From: Paenibacillaceae bacterium
Lineage (GTDB): Bacteria; Bacillota; Bacilli; Paenibacillales; YIM-B00363
Direction: 5' to 3'
DNA: 9,838 bases
Assembly: GCA_018969805.1 (NCBI GenBank)
Contig: JAGWXQ010000037.1
Location: 1 to 9,838, forward strand
The translations under genes were made by a program, and so were the position numbers. Shown here in pieces: positions 1 through 7,917 of this stretch; position 1 is the first letter of the stretch; the number at the start of each line of letters is the position of its first letter. The notes beneath the pieces are model-generated. The model was not told where the DNA came from, ran no database searches, and was given only the letters and a program-made list of their open reading frames with translations.

Positions 1-455
1 TTCGTCACAAGTACGATCCAAGCGATCGTCACGGGTATCGACAACCAGCTCAACGTCGCATCATATCCAAACGGCAAATTGATCCATTCGACTTTGACCC
101 CACACGCGACGACGATCGCTGCCGCAGCCGTTTGACCAAGCAATTTCCATCGTGGTGCAAGATCATATCGATCATCGATCGCACCGACGATCGCCATCAG
201 CACCGCCCCCAACACGATGCCGAGTACGACGTTCCATCGGTATCCTTCGATCGTAAGCAGTCCAACTGCAAGCGTACACACAAACGCAATGCCAATCGCC
301 ACACCACCCCAGCGAGGCATCGGGGCACTATGCACTTTGCGCGCACACGGCGCATCGACAGCTCCTGCTGCCATCGCCCAGCGGCGAATGAGCGGTGTCA
401 ACGCCATCGTCAACACGGTCGCTCCAAAAAACAACAACACGTACGTTATGACCAT
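1..455 (-). CDS. tagO: TagO/WecA-type undecaprenyl-phosphate GlcNAc-1-phosphate transferase (5' part, cut by window edge)
   Basis: This is a membrane enzyme of the MraY/WecA/TagO family. It moves GlcNAc-1-phosphate from UDP-GlcNAc to undecaprenyl phosphate and so begins wall teichoic acid or secondary-wall-polymer synthesis at the inner face of the membrane. The 151 visible residues show an N-terminal membrane segment (about 2-20), the family motif DAPCARKVH followed by PMPRWGG (34-51), more hydrophobic segments (about 51-68 and 76-92), then GAIDDRYDL (91-99) with the Asp-Asp pair (94-95) of this family and WKLLGQ (103-108). The start ATG at 455 is preceded by GAGGAG about ten bases upstream. 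That Shine-Dalgarno runs out of the TGA stop of the csaB-tagA gene (468-470), which implies translational coupling. The gene continues beyond base 1, so total length and the later catalytic motifs are not visible. It could be called wecA or tagO; the pairing with a TagA domain favours tagO. Confidence 0.9.
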   Translation of the reverse strand, partial: MVITYVLLFFGATVLTMALTPLIRRWAMAAGAVDAPCARKVHSAPMPRWGGVAIGIAFVCTLAVGLLTIEGYRWNVVLGIVLGAVLMAIVGAIDDRYDLAPRWKLLGQTAAAAIVVACGVKVEWINLPFGYDATLSWLSIPVTIAWIVLVT

Positions 456-467
456 ACGATCATCTCC

Positions 468-2273
468 TCACAAACGCTGTCGCGGAACGCGATCGCCCCA
501 AATGAGCATGCGTACCACAAAACGCGGCAAAGCCATCATCCGCCCCAACCGACGCGGTTGTTGCATGAGCCGGTACAGCCATTCCATATGCATGCGCTGC
601 ACCCACTGCGGGGCGCGGTGCAACCGACCCGCCATCACATCAAAACTGCCCCCACACCCGATCATCACGGGAACGTCCAGACGCGCACGATGCTGCGCGA
701 TCCATCGATCTTGTGTCGCAAGCGAACGCCCAACGAGCAAAATATGGGGCTGAGCCTGCGCAATGCGCGCAAGCACCGCTTCATCATCCTCAAAATACCC
801 TGTCTCGCACCCCACGATGCACAATCCCCGATGCATCTGCTGCATGCGGCGGGCCGCTTCTTCCACGACGTCCTGCGATGCCCCGAGCATATATACGCGC
901 CATCCATGTTTTGCCGCCTCTTGCAACAACTCCTGCACGACATCATACCCCGTCACCCGCCCACGCACCGGCTGCCCCCGCCACCACGCCGCCCAAACGA
1001 CTCCGATGCCATCGGCAACGACAAGCTCCGCCTGACGCAGCATGCGCAAGTACGCCCGATCCCGCAATCCGTGCATGAGCATGATCGGATTGAGCGTGAC
1101 GACGTGCGTCGCGCGCTTCGTGCGAATCGCTTCAAAAAGAACGCGCGCAATGCCCGTCATCGACTTCCGCGATACCGCGACACCAAAAAGGACACTGACA
1201 TCGTCGTGCAGTGCACGTACAACTTTTTGCGCAGGCATCCGCGCCTGCACACGCAAACTGTCCATGTGCGTACTGCGCGCTGCATTCCACGCACTACGCG
1301 GGGTATTCGTACATGTGCTCAGTGCAGGCAACAACCCCGATACGTCTTCTGTCGTACAGGCGATCGGCACAGCGAGCCTCGCAGCAAATTGCTCTATTTT
1401 TGGATCGTACGACACTGCGACAAACGGAACGCCACCGACTGCCGCATAAATGAGCGCATGCAAACGCATACCGAGCACCCACGTACACTGCGCAACCGCA
1501 TCAATCATGTGCTGTGGATGTTCCGTCGGAGCATGCACCGTCCATCCGTATGCGTGCGCCAATATATGTGCAGTATGTCGGTCTTCTGGCTCATGAAACG
1601 GGAGCAATACGACATCATTGCCCGTACGCCGCTGCCACTGTGCCACCGTCCTCCCGATCTCCTGTACGTCTGCACCGTCTGCGCGCCACGCCCGAATCGC
1701 GACCCCAAGCGTCGCGGGAAACACGTGCCCTACCCCAGCAGTACACCCGCACACCGGATCGGCACACACGCGTACATGCCCCGCATCGACACCAAAACGC
1801 ACAAGCAAGTCGTGCGATGCATCATCGCGTACAAATACCGCCAAGCTGCGCTCTGCCATCGACCGCACCCACCGTCCAAACAGCCACGAACGACGAATCG
1901 GTCCAATCCCTTGTGCATACCAAACAACGAGCGCACCAGCACGGTGCGCAAGCTCCATCATACTCATATAATACACCATGCTGCGCATGCTTGTCACGTC
2001 TTGCAGCAAGCTTCCACCACCAAATATGCACACGCGTGCGTCGCGCAACAACGACCACACCGCACGCACATCCCCACGACCGACTGCCTCGATGCCGTGC
2101 ACACGCGTCGTATGTCCCACATCCCCAGATACGACGACCGGTCGAATGCGCACATCAAGGCGCTGCGCTTCATCGGCAAGTGCGGTCAATATCGCGTGCA
2201 ATACCGCCTCATCCCCGCTATTGGCGTATCCATAATATCCGACGATGGCGATCGTCTGCACGTGTTCGTTCAC
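468..2273 (-). CDS. Fused CsaB-type pyruvyltransferase / TagA-WecG-type ManNAc transferase
   Basis: This 601-residue protein carries two enzymes normally encoded separately. Residues about 6-350 are a polysaccharide pyruvyl transferase of the CsaB type, with GYYGYANSGDEA (13-23 region), GGGSLLQD (85-92), GMRLHALI (268-275) and SYDPKI (288-293). Residues about 357-595 are a WecG/TagA/CpsF glycosyltransferase, with TLNP (393-396), VVADGIGV (418-425, Asp421 at the usual catalytic position), TGYD (441-444) and a C-terminal segment GCGGSFDVMAGR through EWLYRL (539-569). The QE motif of TagA reads TQDRW (520-524), a mild departure. In known systems TagA adds ManNAc to GlcNAc-PP-undecaprenol and CsaB adds a pyruvate ketal to that ManNAc, so the fusion joins consecutive cytoplasmic steps (inference). 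The start is GTG at 2273, and GTGA overlaps the stop of the DUF5693 gene. The Shine-Dalgarno is poor, so coupling is likely. No stop or frame break separates the domains. Confidence 0.92.
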   Translation of the reverse strand: MNEHVQTIAIVGYYGYANSGDEAVLHAILTALADEAQRLDVRIRPVVVSGDVGHTTRVHGIEAVGRGDVRAVWSLLRDARVCIFGGGSLLQDVTSMRSMVYYMSMMELAHRAGALVVWYAQGIGPIRRSWLFGRWVRSMAERSLAVFVRDDASHDLLVRFGVDAGHVRVCADPVCGCTAGVGHVFPATLGVAIRAWRADGADVQEIGRTVAQWQRRTGNDVVLLPFHEPEDRHTAHILAHAYGWTVHAPTEHPQHMIDAVAQCTWVLGMRLHALIYAAVGGVPFVAVSYDPKIEQFAARLAVPIACTTEDVSGLLPALSTCTNTPRSAWNAARSTHMDSLRVQARMPAQKVVRALHDDVSVLFGVAVSRKSMTGIARVLFEAIRTKRATHVVTLNPIMLMHGLRDRAYLRMLRQAELVVADGIGVVWAAWWRGQPVRGRVTGYDVVQELLQEAAKHGWRVYMLGASQDVVEEAARRMQQMHRGLCIVGCETGYFEDDEAVLARIAQAQPHILLVGRSLATQDRWIAQHRARLDVPVMIGCGGSFDVMAGRLHRAPQWVQRMHMEWLYRLMQQPRRLGRMMALPRFVVRMLIWGDRVPRQRL

Positions 2274-4267
2274 GAAGCGTGCCCCCGCTTTCTAACAGTG
2301 CGCCGCATCTGGACGTACGCGGACACAACAACGACCACGCCCAATCCCGTGCCGAGCACCGCACCGTACACCGAACGCAAAAAAGAAATCATCAGCGGCG
2401 TATGCAAATGAGCAAACGTATCGATCAACGAGACAATGCCGATCGTGCCCGCCACGACGCACGCAATCGACCACCATCGCGCCCTACCACCAAACACGAC
2501 TGCGACCACGATCGCAGGATACGCAAAAAGAAATTCTTTTGTCCGAGGACGCACGCCAAACACATCGGTCATCCACTGACGCAGCACACGCTCCACTTCC
2601 AGTGCTTTCCCTGCATTCCCCGTACGCGATACGTAAAACAACAACGTCCCCACCCCTGCGATCAGCGCCAAAAATGCCCATACCCGCAACGGACTACGCC
2701 ACACCGTGCACAATACGTTCCACACCGCACTCCAGCGCTGCCCATAATGCACGTACAGCGCATACAGCATCGTCAGCACGATCGGGACGACGTGCAGCAC
2801 CCCAACACCACGAAAAAGCGCGATCCCGAGCATATGTTCCTGTGTATCGAGCAACGCGACCACAAACGCAGATATACCAAAAGCAATTCCAAGCGCACCC
2901 AAGAGGGCATACCCCCCGCAGACAACGCGCGCGCGCATCGTCTGATCGTCCCGATTGCGCACATGCACAAGGGGCATCATCGCAAGCACCGCCCCACACA
3001 CCGCGACCCCGAGTGCCAAGAGCGGCGACATCCACGACCGCATCCCCAAATACACGATCGCGCTCATCAAGAGCCCAATCACAAACAACGGCAACGCAAG
3101 CACAGGGACAAACATTCCCAACGTCCAAGCAATGCACGCAATCGCACCGACCGCCACTCCAGCCTTGAGCGCCGTTCGCCAATGTGCCCCCATCGGTGAT
3201 GGACGCATCGGTGACGGTTCTCCAAAAGTAAACCCTTGCCTCTCCAACAATTGCTTCAGTTGGAATTGTGGTCCCAAAACCCGTGCAAGCGGCTCAGAAG
3301 CATCTTTGTATGCACCCTTCACTGCATCAAAACGCAACTCGTTGTTCCAAAACACGAGTCGAACGTTGCGCTCGCGCACCGCCAACAAAACGCGATCAAC
3401 GACTTCGTCCGGTTCACGCAATACGTCTGCGGGTACGGAATGCAACCGAACCGCATCGTACCCCAAACGTTTGGCGATGGACGCAAAACCTACTTGCGGC
3501 TTGGCAAGCTCGATCGCTGCTACCCCAATGCCCGCCTCACGCAACAGCTGCGCCATCACCGCCAATGCGCGCTGCTGCTCGTCGTCTGCTGCCCCAGTCA
3601 CTTGCGGTCCGTCAAATACGATCCAGCGCACACCGTACGTGCGCAACCGCTCCAAAAGTCCGCGCATCGCCGCGGCATCAAACGGCTGTCGCTGATCCGA
3701 TAAACGCACAACGAGCGAAAATCCGAGCGCGCGCAACGTGCGCATCGCAATCGGATCAGGATCAAGGGCACGCACAGAAGCCGCCTCGATCGGCATCGCA
3801 ATTTCGACCGTGTTTCCCACAGAGCGCACACCGATACGCCCAAACGACGCCTCAATGAGCGGCAAAAGCACCGTACGCGCTTCTTGATGCAAAAACACAA
3901 CGACCGTCGCATTGTCCGTCTGCGCATCGGCAAACGCACCCCGCGCGAGCAACACTTCTTTTTTTGTATACAATCGCACATGCTGCGCCCAGGCAAGCTC
4001 GCGAAGCGTGCTCTCATATACCGCCATCGCATTCATCCCCAACGCACGCAGTTCGTCTAAGCGCATCCGCACGTATCCGTGCGGATCACCTTGCATCGAC
4101 GATGCCTCTACAATGTCCCGATAATCTGCAACAAACGACACGACGCGGTTTGATTGCTCTGCCCCATGGCGCAACACAACAAGCGGGAGTGCACACAGCA
4201 ACCCTCCCGCAATAACGACAAGCAATGCGTTGCGCCACCGCATCATGCGCGCGATGCGCTCGTTCAT
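2270..4267 (-). CDS. DUF5693 family multipass membrane protein
   Basis: This 665-residue membrane protein is recognised as DUF5693, a family of unknown function that often neighbours csaB in Bacillota. It has one N-terminal membrane segment (about 13-32) and then a large soluble domain (about 35-360), probably outside the membrane. That domain contains the stretch LRALGMNAMAVYESTL (73-88) and FASIAKRLGYDAVRLHSV (261-278). From about 366 to 653 there are roughly eight or nine hydrophobic segments. The stretch VRPRTKEFL (572-580) and DTFAHLHTPL (616-625) are the motifs I associate with the family. The start ATG at 4267 has AGGGAG about ten bases upstream. The gene begins 21 bases after the mutase stop and its own TGA overlaps the GTG of the csaB-tagA gene. 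A role in assembly or export of the pyruvylated wall polymer is suggested only by this context. No catalytic residues can be named. Confidence 0.85.
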   Translation of the reverse strand: MNERIARMMRWRNALLVVIAGGLLCALPLVVLRHGAEQSNRVVSFVADYRDIVEASSMQGDPHGYVRMRLDELRALGMNAMAVYESTLRELAWAQHVRLYTKKEVLLARGAFADAQTDNATVVVFLHQEARTVLLPLIEASFGRIGVRSVGNTVEIAMPIEAASVRALDPDPIAMRTLRALGFSLVVRLSDQRQPFDAAAMRGLLERLRTYGVRWIVFDGPQVTGAADDEQQRALAVMAQLLREAGIGVAAIELAKPQVGFASIAKRLGYDAVRLHSVPADVLREPDEVVDRVLLAVRERNVRLVFWNNELRFDAVKGAYKDASEPLARVLGPQFQLKQLLERQGFTFGEPSPMRPSPMGAHWRTALKAGVAVGAIACIAWTLGMFVPVLALPLFVIGLLMSAIVYLGMRSWMSPLLALGVAVCGAVLAMMPLVHVRNRDDQTMRARVVCGGYALLGALGIAFGISAFVVALLDTQEHMLGIALFRGVGVLHVVPIVLTMLYALYVHYGQRWSAVWNVLCTVWRSPLRVWAFLALIAGVGTLLFYVSRTGNAGKALEVERVLRQWMTDVFGVRPRTKEFLFAYPAIVVAVVFGGRARWWSIACVVAGTIGIVSLIDTFAHLHTPLMISFLRSVYGAVLGTGLGVVVVVSAYVQMRRTVRKRGHAS

Positions 4268-4288
4268 GGGCGCTCTCTCCCTTATCGT

Positions 4289-6037
4289 TTACCCAAAAAA
4301 TTGCTGTACGATTGCTTGTACTTCCTCATGCATCGCTGCAAACTTCTGCTGCGCCTCTTGACGCGTCGTTCCGATTGCACTAAAATACACCTTCATTTTT
4401 GGCTCCGTGCCCGATGGGCGCACACACACCCACGAACGATCCGCACACAAAAACTTCAATACGTTTTCTTTTGGCAACCCGTGCCCGTCTTGTTCATAAT
4501 CAAGCACGCGGGTTACCGCCAATCCCCCAATCGATTCCATTGGTTGGGCACGCAAACGGTCCATGGCACGCTGAATTTTCGGAAACTCCGACATGTCCCG
4601 CAACGATATCGATACTGTACGGTCTTCATAATAGCCATGCCGTTCGTACAACGCCTCAAGCTGCTGCAGTGCCGACCGATTGTCTCCTCCAGCTTTCAGC
4701 GCATCACACAGCACGACTGCTGCGATGACCGCATCTTTGTCGCGTGCATAATTGCCAAGCAAATACCCATGACTTTCTTCATATCCAAGCAAAAATCGCC
4801 GTTCCCGTTGGCCGTGCAGTGACAACCCGTCATGCATGTTCATTTTTTCTGCGATGTATTTGAATCCGGTCAACGTCTCCTCGACGTGCACGCCGTACGA
4901 ACGCGCAATCGCCGCGCCCAAATCACTCGTCACAATCGTCTTTACAATAAAATAATCGATCGCATCGCGATCCGTATGCGGCGCACCAAACACTTCTTTG
5001 CGATTGCTACACACATAATCACACAACAGTGCCCCAATTTGGTTGCCCGTAAGCATCACGTATTCGCCCGTATGCGCATCCAGAACCGATACCGCCAAAC
5101 GATCACAATCCGGGTCGGTCGCCAGTGCCACTTTCGCACGATGCTGACGAGCGACATCGATCACCCGCTGCATGACCGCAGGATCTTCTGGGTTTGGGTG
5201 TGCAATCGTGGGAAACGCCCCCGATGGCGTGCATTGCTCTGCATCATATACGACGTTGTTGTATTTTGCCATCCGAAACATATCAAACATAATCGGTGCA
5301 CCCGTACCATGGAGCGACGTGTACGCAATCGTCATGTCCGAAGGATTTTCTTCCGATTGGAGACGGGATGTCAGTACATAAAATAAATAGACATGATCAA
5401 ACTGTTCGTCGATGGTGTGTACGAGCGGGTGCACCACAACATCGCCATCGTACCGTTTGACCTCCGAATAAGACCGCACATCCGAAATCGCCTCGATGAT
5501 CTCGGCCGATGGCTCGGGCAACAACTGCGCTCCATCCGCACCGTACACTTTGAATCCATTGTACTGCATTGGATTGTGTGAAGCCGTGACGACGATACCC
5601 ATCGTTGCTTTAAAGTGGCGCACCGCAAAGGAGATCATCGCAGTCGGGCGCGGTTGTGAAAACAACGATGTGTGGATGCCGTTTGCCACCATGACAGCAG
5701 CAGCACTGCGCGCATACGGTGCCGATGTCATCCGCGTATCAAATCCGATCACAATACGAGGGGGGGCTGCGCTTTTGTTCGCAATCTCTAATATTTTATT
5801 GGCTATACCTTGCATGACCCGACCGATCGTATACGTATTCCACAATGCCGATCCGAGCCCCTCCGTCGTGCGCATGCCCCCGGTGCCAAAATTGATGTCC
5901 GAATAAAACCGCTTTAATATTTCTTCTTCGTCGCCCGCAATCGCTGCCAACTCCGCACGATCGTCTTCGTGGATGTTCGGATCGTTGCACCATTGTTCGT
6001 ATCGCGAAATGTGTGTCCGTGTGGCTTGCGTGCCCAT
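4289..6037 (-). CDS. pgcA: Alpha-D-phosphohexomutase (phosphoglucomutase/phosphomannomutase, PgcA-like)
   Basis: This enzyme interconverts hexose 6-phosphate and hexose 1-phosphate through a phosphoserine and feeds UDP-glucose or other nucleotide-sugar synthesis. Numbered from the ATG at 6040 (583 residues), it shows FGTGGMR (51-57), the active-site loop TASHNP with the phosphorylated Ser154, the metal loop DPDCDR (309-314), the sugar-binding EESHG (421-425) and the phosphate-binding RPSGTEPK (541-548). All four domain signatures are therefore intact and the length is that of the long Bacillus PgcA type. The segment after GGMR (TTEGLGSALWN) differs from the usual GGMRG-xx-G-x-G-x-NRMN form. 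Two tandem ATGs exist. AGGAGG lies four bases before the one at 6040 and seven before the one at 6037, so I prefer 6037; either start overlaps the fabZ stop. Substrate preference (glucose or mannose) cannot be read from the sequence. A supply role for the wall-polymer genes downstream is inferred from the operon. Confidence 0.93.
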   Translation of the reverse strand: MGTQATRTHISRYEQWCNDPNIHEDDRAELAAIAGDEEEILKRFYSDINFGTGGMRTTEGLGSALWNTYTIGRVMQGIANKILEIANKSAAPPRIVIGFDTRMTSAPYARSAAAVMVANGIHTSLFSQPRPTAMISFAVRHFKATMGIVVTASHNPMQYNGFKVYGADGAQLLPEPSAEIIEAISDVRSYSEVKRYDGDVVVHPLVHTIDEQFDHVYLFYVLTSRLQSEENPSDMTIAYTSLHGTGAPIMFDMFRMAKYNNVVYDAEQCTPSGAFPTIAHPNPEDPAVMQRVIDVARQHRAKVALATDPDCDRLAVSVLDAHTGEYVMLTGNQIGALLCDYVCSNRKEVFGAPHTDRDAIDYFIVKTIVTSDLGAAIARSYGVHVEETLTGFKYIAEKMNMHDGLSLHGQRERRFLLGYEESHGYLLGNYARDKDAVIAAVVLCDALKAGGDNRSALQQLEALYERHGYYEDRTVSISLRDMSEFPKIQRAMDRLRAQPMESIGGLAVTRVLDYEQDGHGLPKENVLKFLCADRSWVCVRPSGTEPKMKVYFSAIGTTRQEAQQKFAAMHEEVQAIVQQFFG

Positions 6038-6498
6038 CATTCGCCCTCCTTCACACGTGCAACCTCCGCAGTACGCGGCTGCAATGCAAACAACAACTGC
6101 GCTTCCACTGCAACGCGTTCTCCAACACGGGCAAGTGCCGTCCCTTTGCCAATAGACCCTTTTTTCTTAACGATGTGTACTTCCAAATGCAGTACATCGC
6201 CAGGAACAACGGTGCTGCGAAAACGCACACCGTCTAAGCCGGCAAACAACGCCAAATCATCGCGATGCGCCTCCATACTGAGCAATGCGACCGCACCGAC
6301 TTGCGCAAGTGCCTCTACAATCAGTACTCCAGGCATGATGGGAGCTCCTGGAAAATGCCCCGTAAAAAAATACTCGTTGATCGTGACCGCTTTCATCCCA
6401 ACTGCACGCACGCCCGGATCCAATTCTTCGATACGATCAATCAGCAAAAATGGGGGGCGATGCGGAATAATCCTCATAATGGCTGTCGCATCCAGCAT
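6037..6498 (-). CDS. fabZ: (3R)-hydroxyacyl-ACP dehydratase FabZ
   Basis: FabZ removes water from (3R)-hydroxyacyl-ACP in each round of type II fatty acid synthesis in the cytoplasm. The hot-dog-fold hallmarks are present: IIPHRPPFLLIDR near the N-terminus, FFTGHFPGAPIMPG containing the catalytic His48, and VEALAQ containing the catalytic Glu62 (numbered from 6498). The sequence LDGVRFRSTVVPGD in the middle is also typical. At 153 residues it is of normal length. I chose the ATG at 6498 because the protein then begins MLD, as Bacillus FabZ does, and AAAGGA lies about eight bases upstream. The alternative ATG at 6504 adds two residues and sits too close to the Shine-Dalgarno. The stop overlaps the start of the mutase gene, so the two are probably translationally coupled. 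This points to one transcript linking fatty acid synthesis with wall-polymer synthesis. Confidence 0.96.
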   Translation of the reverse strand: MLDATAIMRIIPHRPPFLLIDRIEELDPGVRAVGMKAVTINEYFFTGHFPGAPIMPGVLIVEALAQVGAVALLSMEAHRDDLALFAGLDGVRFRSTVVPGDVLHLEVHIVKKKGSIGKGTALARVGERVAVEAQLLFALQPRTAEVARVKEGE

Positions 6499-6533
6499 AA
6501 ACATCGTCCTTTCGGAAACACTATCGATGCATC

Positions 6534-6557
6534 CTTTTGCTGCTGCAGCAGGAAAGG
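6534..6557. promoter_or_regulatory. Imperfect dyad in the fabZ leader
   Basis: The 154-base gap between epuA and fabZ holds a 24-base imperfect dyad centred on the perfect 12-base palindrome CTGCTGCAGCAG (6540-6551). Further pairing in the flanks (CC-T-TTT against AAA-GG) is broken by two mismatches. It ends about 20 bases before the fabZ Shine-Dalgarno on the minus strand. It could be an operator or an RNA hairpin. It does not resemble the FapR operator that I know, and no T-run follows it, so it is not a terminator. I see no convincing promoter in this gap. Confidence 0.25.
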
Positions 6558-6652
6558 TTCACATACAGCGGATGGGGATGGATGCCTCGTCCGTCCCCCC
6601 ATCAAGCATGGGCCCTACGTGTGCAAGACCCCGCATCCCTGCGCATGGAGGC

Positions 6653-6862
6653 TTACTGATCCGCCCAAACCAAGTCGTATATGTGCTTCCATGTCTTCCA
6701 CTGCAGCACGTCCTGTGCCTCTCCGCCACCGAGCAGTACATATCCGACATACAAGCCCATGGCAAACAAACCGATCGCGAACAACAACCGAAACGTGCGC
6801 CACATCCAACGGATGCTGCGTTTTGGAGCACGGCGACGCGTGCGCGCAGATGATGAGCCCAT
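6653..6862 (-). CDS. epuA: EpuA family small membrane protein (often labelled 'RNA polymerase subunit beta')
   Basis: This 69-residue protein has a basic N-terminal segment (RTRRRAPKRSIRWMWR, about 7-22), one membrane helix (about 24-44) and a short tail reading VGYVLLGGGEAQDVLQ then WKTWKHIYDLV (39-65). The pattern GY-x-LLG-G-x-(A)-DV followed by TWKHI-DLV is that of the EpuA family (PF11772). Members are widely mis-annotated as DNA-directed RNA polymerase subunit beta, and their function is unknown. In Bacilli this gene commonly sits directly before fabZ, as here. The start ATG at 6862 has TAGGAG about eight to nine bases upstream. It lies 68 bases downstream of argF, and that gap has no clear terminator, so read-through from argF is possible. 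The protein is expected in the cytoplasmic membrane with the basic end inside. Confidence 0.85.
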   Translation of the reverse strand: MGSSSARTRRRAPKRSIRWMWRTFRLLFAIGLFAMGLYVGYVLLGGGEAQDVLQWKTWKHIYDLVWADQ

Positions 6863-6930
6863 GTGTCTTCTCCTATCGCAAGTTCCTCTCCTCTACACGA
6901 TACCACGAATGCAACGCGCAACGCAAAATG

Positions 6931-7887
6931 TCATGCGTGGGACATGAGCGCAAGCAATATCGCTTTTTGCGCGTGCAACCGATTTTCTGCCTGATCAAAG
7001 ACAATCGATCGCGCACCATCAAAAACGTCGGCCGTCACTTCTTCCCCACGGTGCGCTGGCAAGCAATGCATAAACGACGCATCAGGGCGCGCAAGCCCAA
7101 ACAACTGTGCATCGACACGATACGATTCAAACGCCCGCTCGCGCACATGTTGCTCAGCTTCCATCCCCATACTCGCCCACACATCCGTATATACGACATC
7201 CGCACCACGCACCGCATCGCGCGGGTCCTCATGGTACGTGTAGTGCCCTCCTCCATTGCGCGCAGCGTCAAGCGCAATGTGCACGACTTCTGAAGCGGGC
7301 TCATACCCAGGTGGTGTGCTGACTGCGACGTGTACACCGAGCTTCACACCGCCGATCATCAAAGAGTGCGCCATATTGTTGCCGTCACCAACGTACGCAA
7401 GTTTGCGCCCTTGCAGTGCTCCTTTTGACTCTGCAATCGTCATATAGTCTGCAAGCGCCTGACACGGATGCGACAAATCCGTCAAGCCGTTGATGACCGG
7501 CACAGATGCATTGCGGGCAAGCTCAACGACCGTTTTTTGCGCAAATGTACGGATCATGATGCCATCGACGTACCGCGACAGCGTACGCGCCGTATCTGCG
7601 ACAGTTTCCCCACGCCCGATCTGGATGTCGTCGCGGGACAAAAACAACGCACGCCCCCCAAGCTGTGCCATGCCAACTTCAAACGACACCCGCGTTCGCG
7701 TCGAAGACTTTTCAAAAATCATTGCCAGCGTCTTCCCCGCCAAAGACTGCGCAGTGTGCCCCAGAGCACGCTGCTGTTTAAGCTCAATCGCCCATGTGAT
7801 CAACTCCACGAGCTCCGGGGGCGTATAGTCTGCCAATGCCAAAAAATGCCTCCCACGAAAATGAGCGCGATCCACCCGATCGTTCAT
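6931..7887 (-). CDS. argF: Ornithine carbamoyltransferase
   Basis: The enzyme joins carbamoyl phosphate and L-ornithine to give L-citrulline in arginine synthesis. At 318 residues it has the usual length, and all the family motifs are present. The carbamoyl-phosphate loop SSTRTR is at 61-66 and HPCQ at 140-143. The dinucleotide-fold-like DGNNMAHS is at 168-175, the ornithine-binding SMGME loop at 239-243, and the HCLPAHRGEEV segment with the catalytic Cys at 274-284. The start ATG at 7887 has AAGGGGAG about nine bases upstream. It stands apart from other arginine genes and heads a leftward gene run otherwise concerned with lipid and wall-polymer synthesis. A candidate arginine-repressor box lies about 245 bases upstream (8132-8149). 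A catabolic role (arcB) cannot be fully excluded by sequence, but no arginine deiminase genes are in view and the ARG box favours biosynthesis. Confidence 0.96.
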   Translation of the reverse strand: MNDRVDRAHFRGRHFLALADYTPPELVELITWAIELKQQRALGHTAQSLAGKTLAMIFEKSSTRTRVSFEVGMAQLGGRALFLSRDDIQIGRGETVADTARTLSRYVDGIMIRTFAQKTVVELARNASVPVINGLTDLSHPCQALADYMTIAESKGALQGRKLAYVGDGNNMAHSLMIGGVKLGVHVAVSTPPGYEPASEVVHIALDAARNGGGHYTYHEDPRDAVRGADVVYTDVWASMGMEAEQHVRERAFESYRVDAQLFGLARPDASFMHCLPAHRGEEVTADVFDGARSIVFDQAENRLHAQKAILLALMSHA

Positions 7888-7917
7888 TGTACACTCTCCC
7901 CTTTTCTGTCCTGCATC

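Noticed and set aside
132..2411. A 759-codon rightward open frame
   Set aside because: It lies wholly antisense to the csaB-tagA gene and its neighbours. Its translation is a low-complexity mix of Arg, His, Pro and Thr with no recognisable domain. Such frames arise from the strong codon bias of the GC-rich genes.
1514..3199. A 561-codon rightward open frame
   Set aside because: It is antisense to csaB-tagA and DUF5693 and has the same Arg/His/Pro/Thr-rich composition with no domain, so it is a shadow of the real genes.
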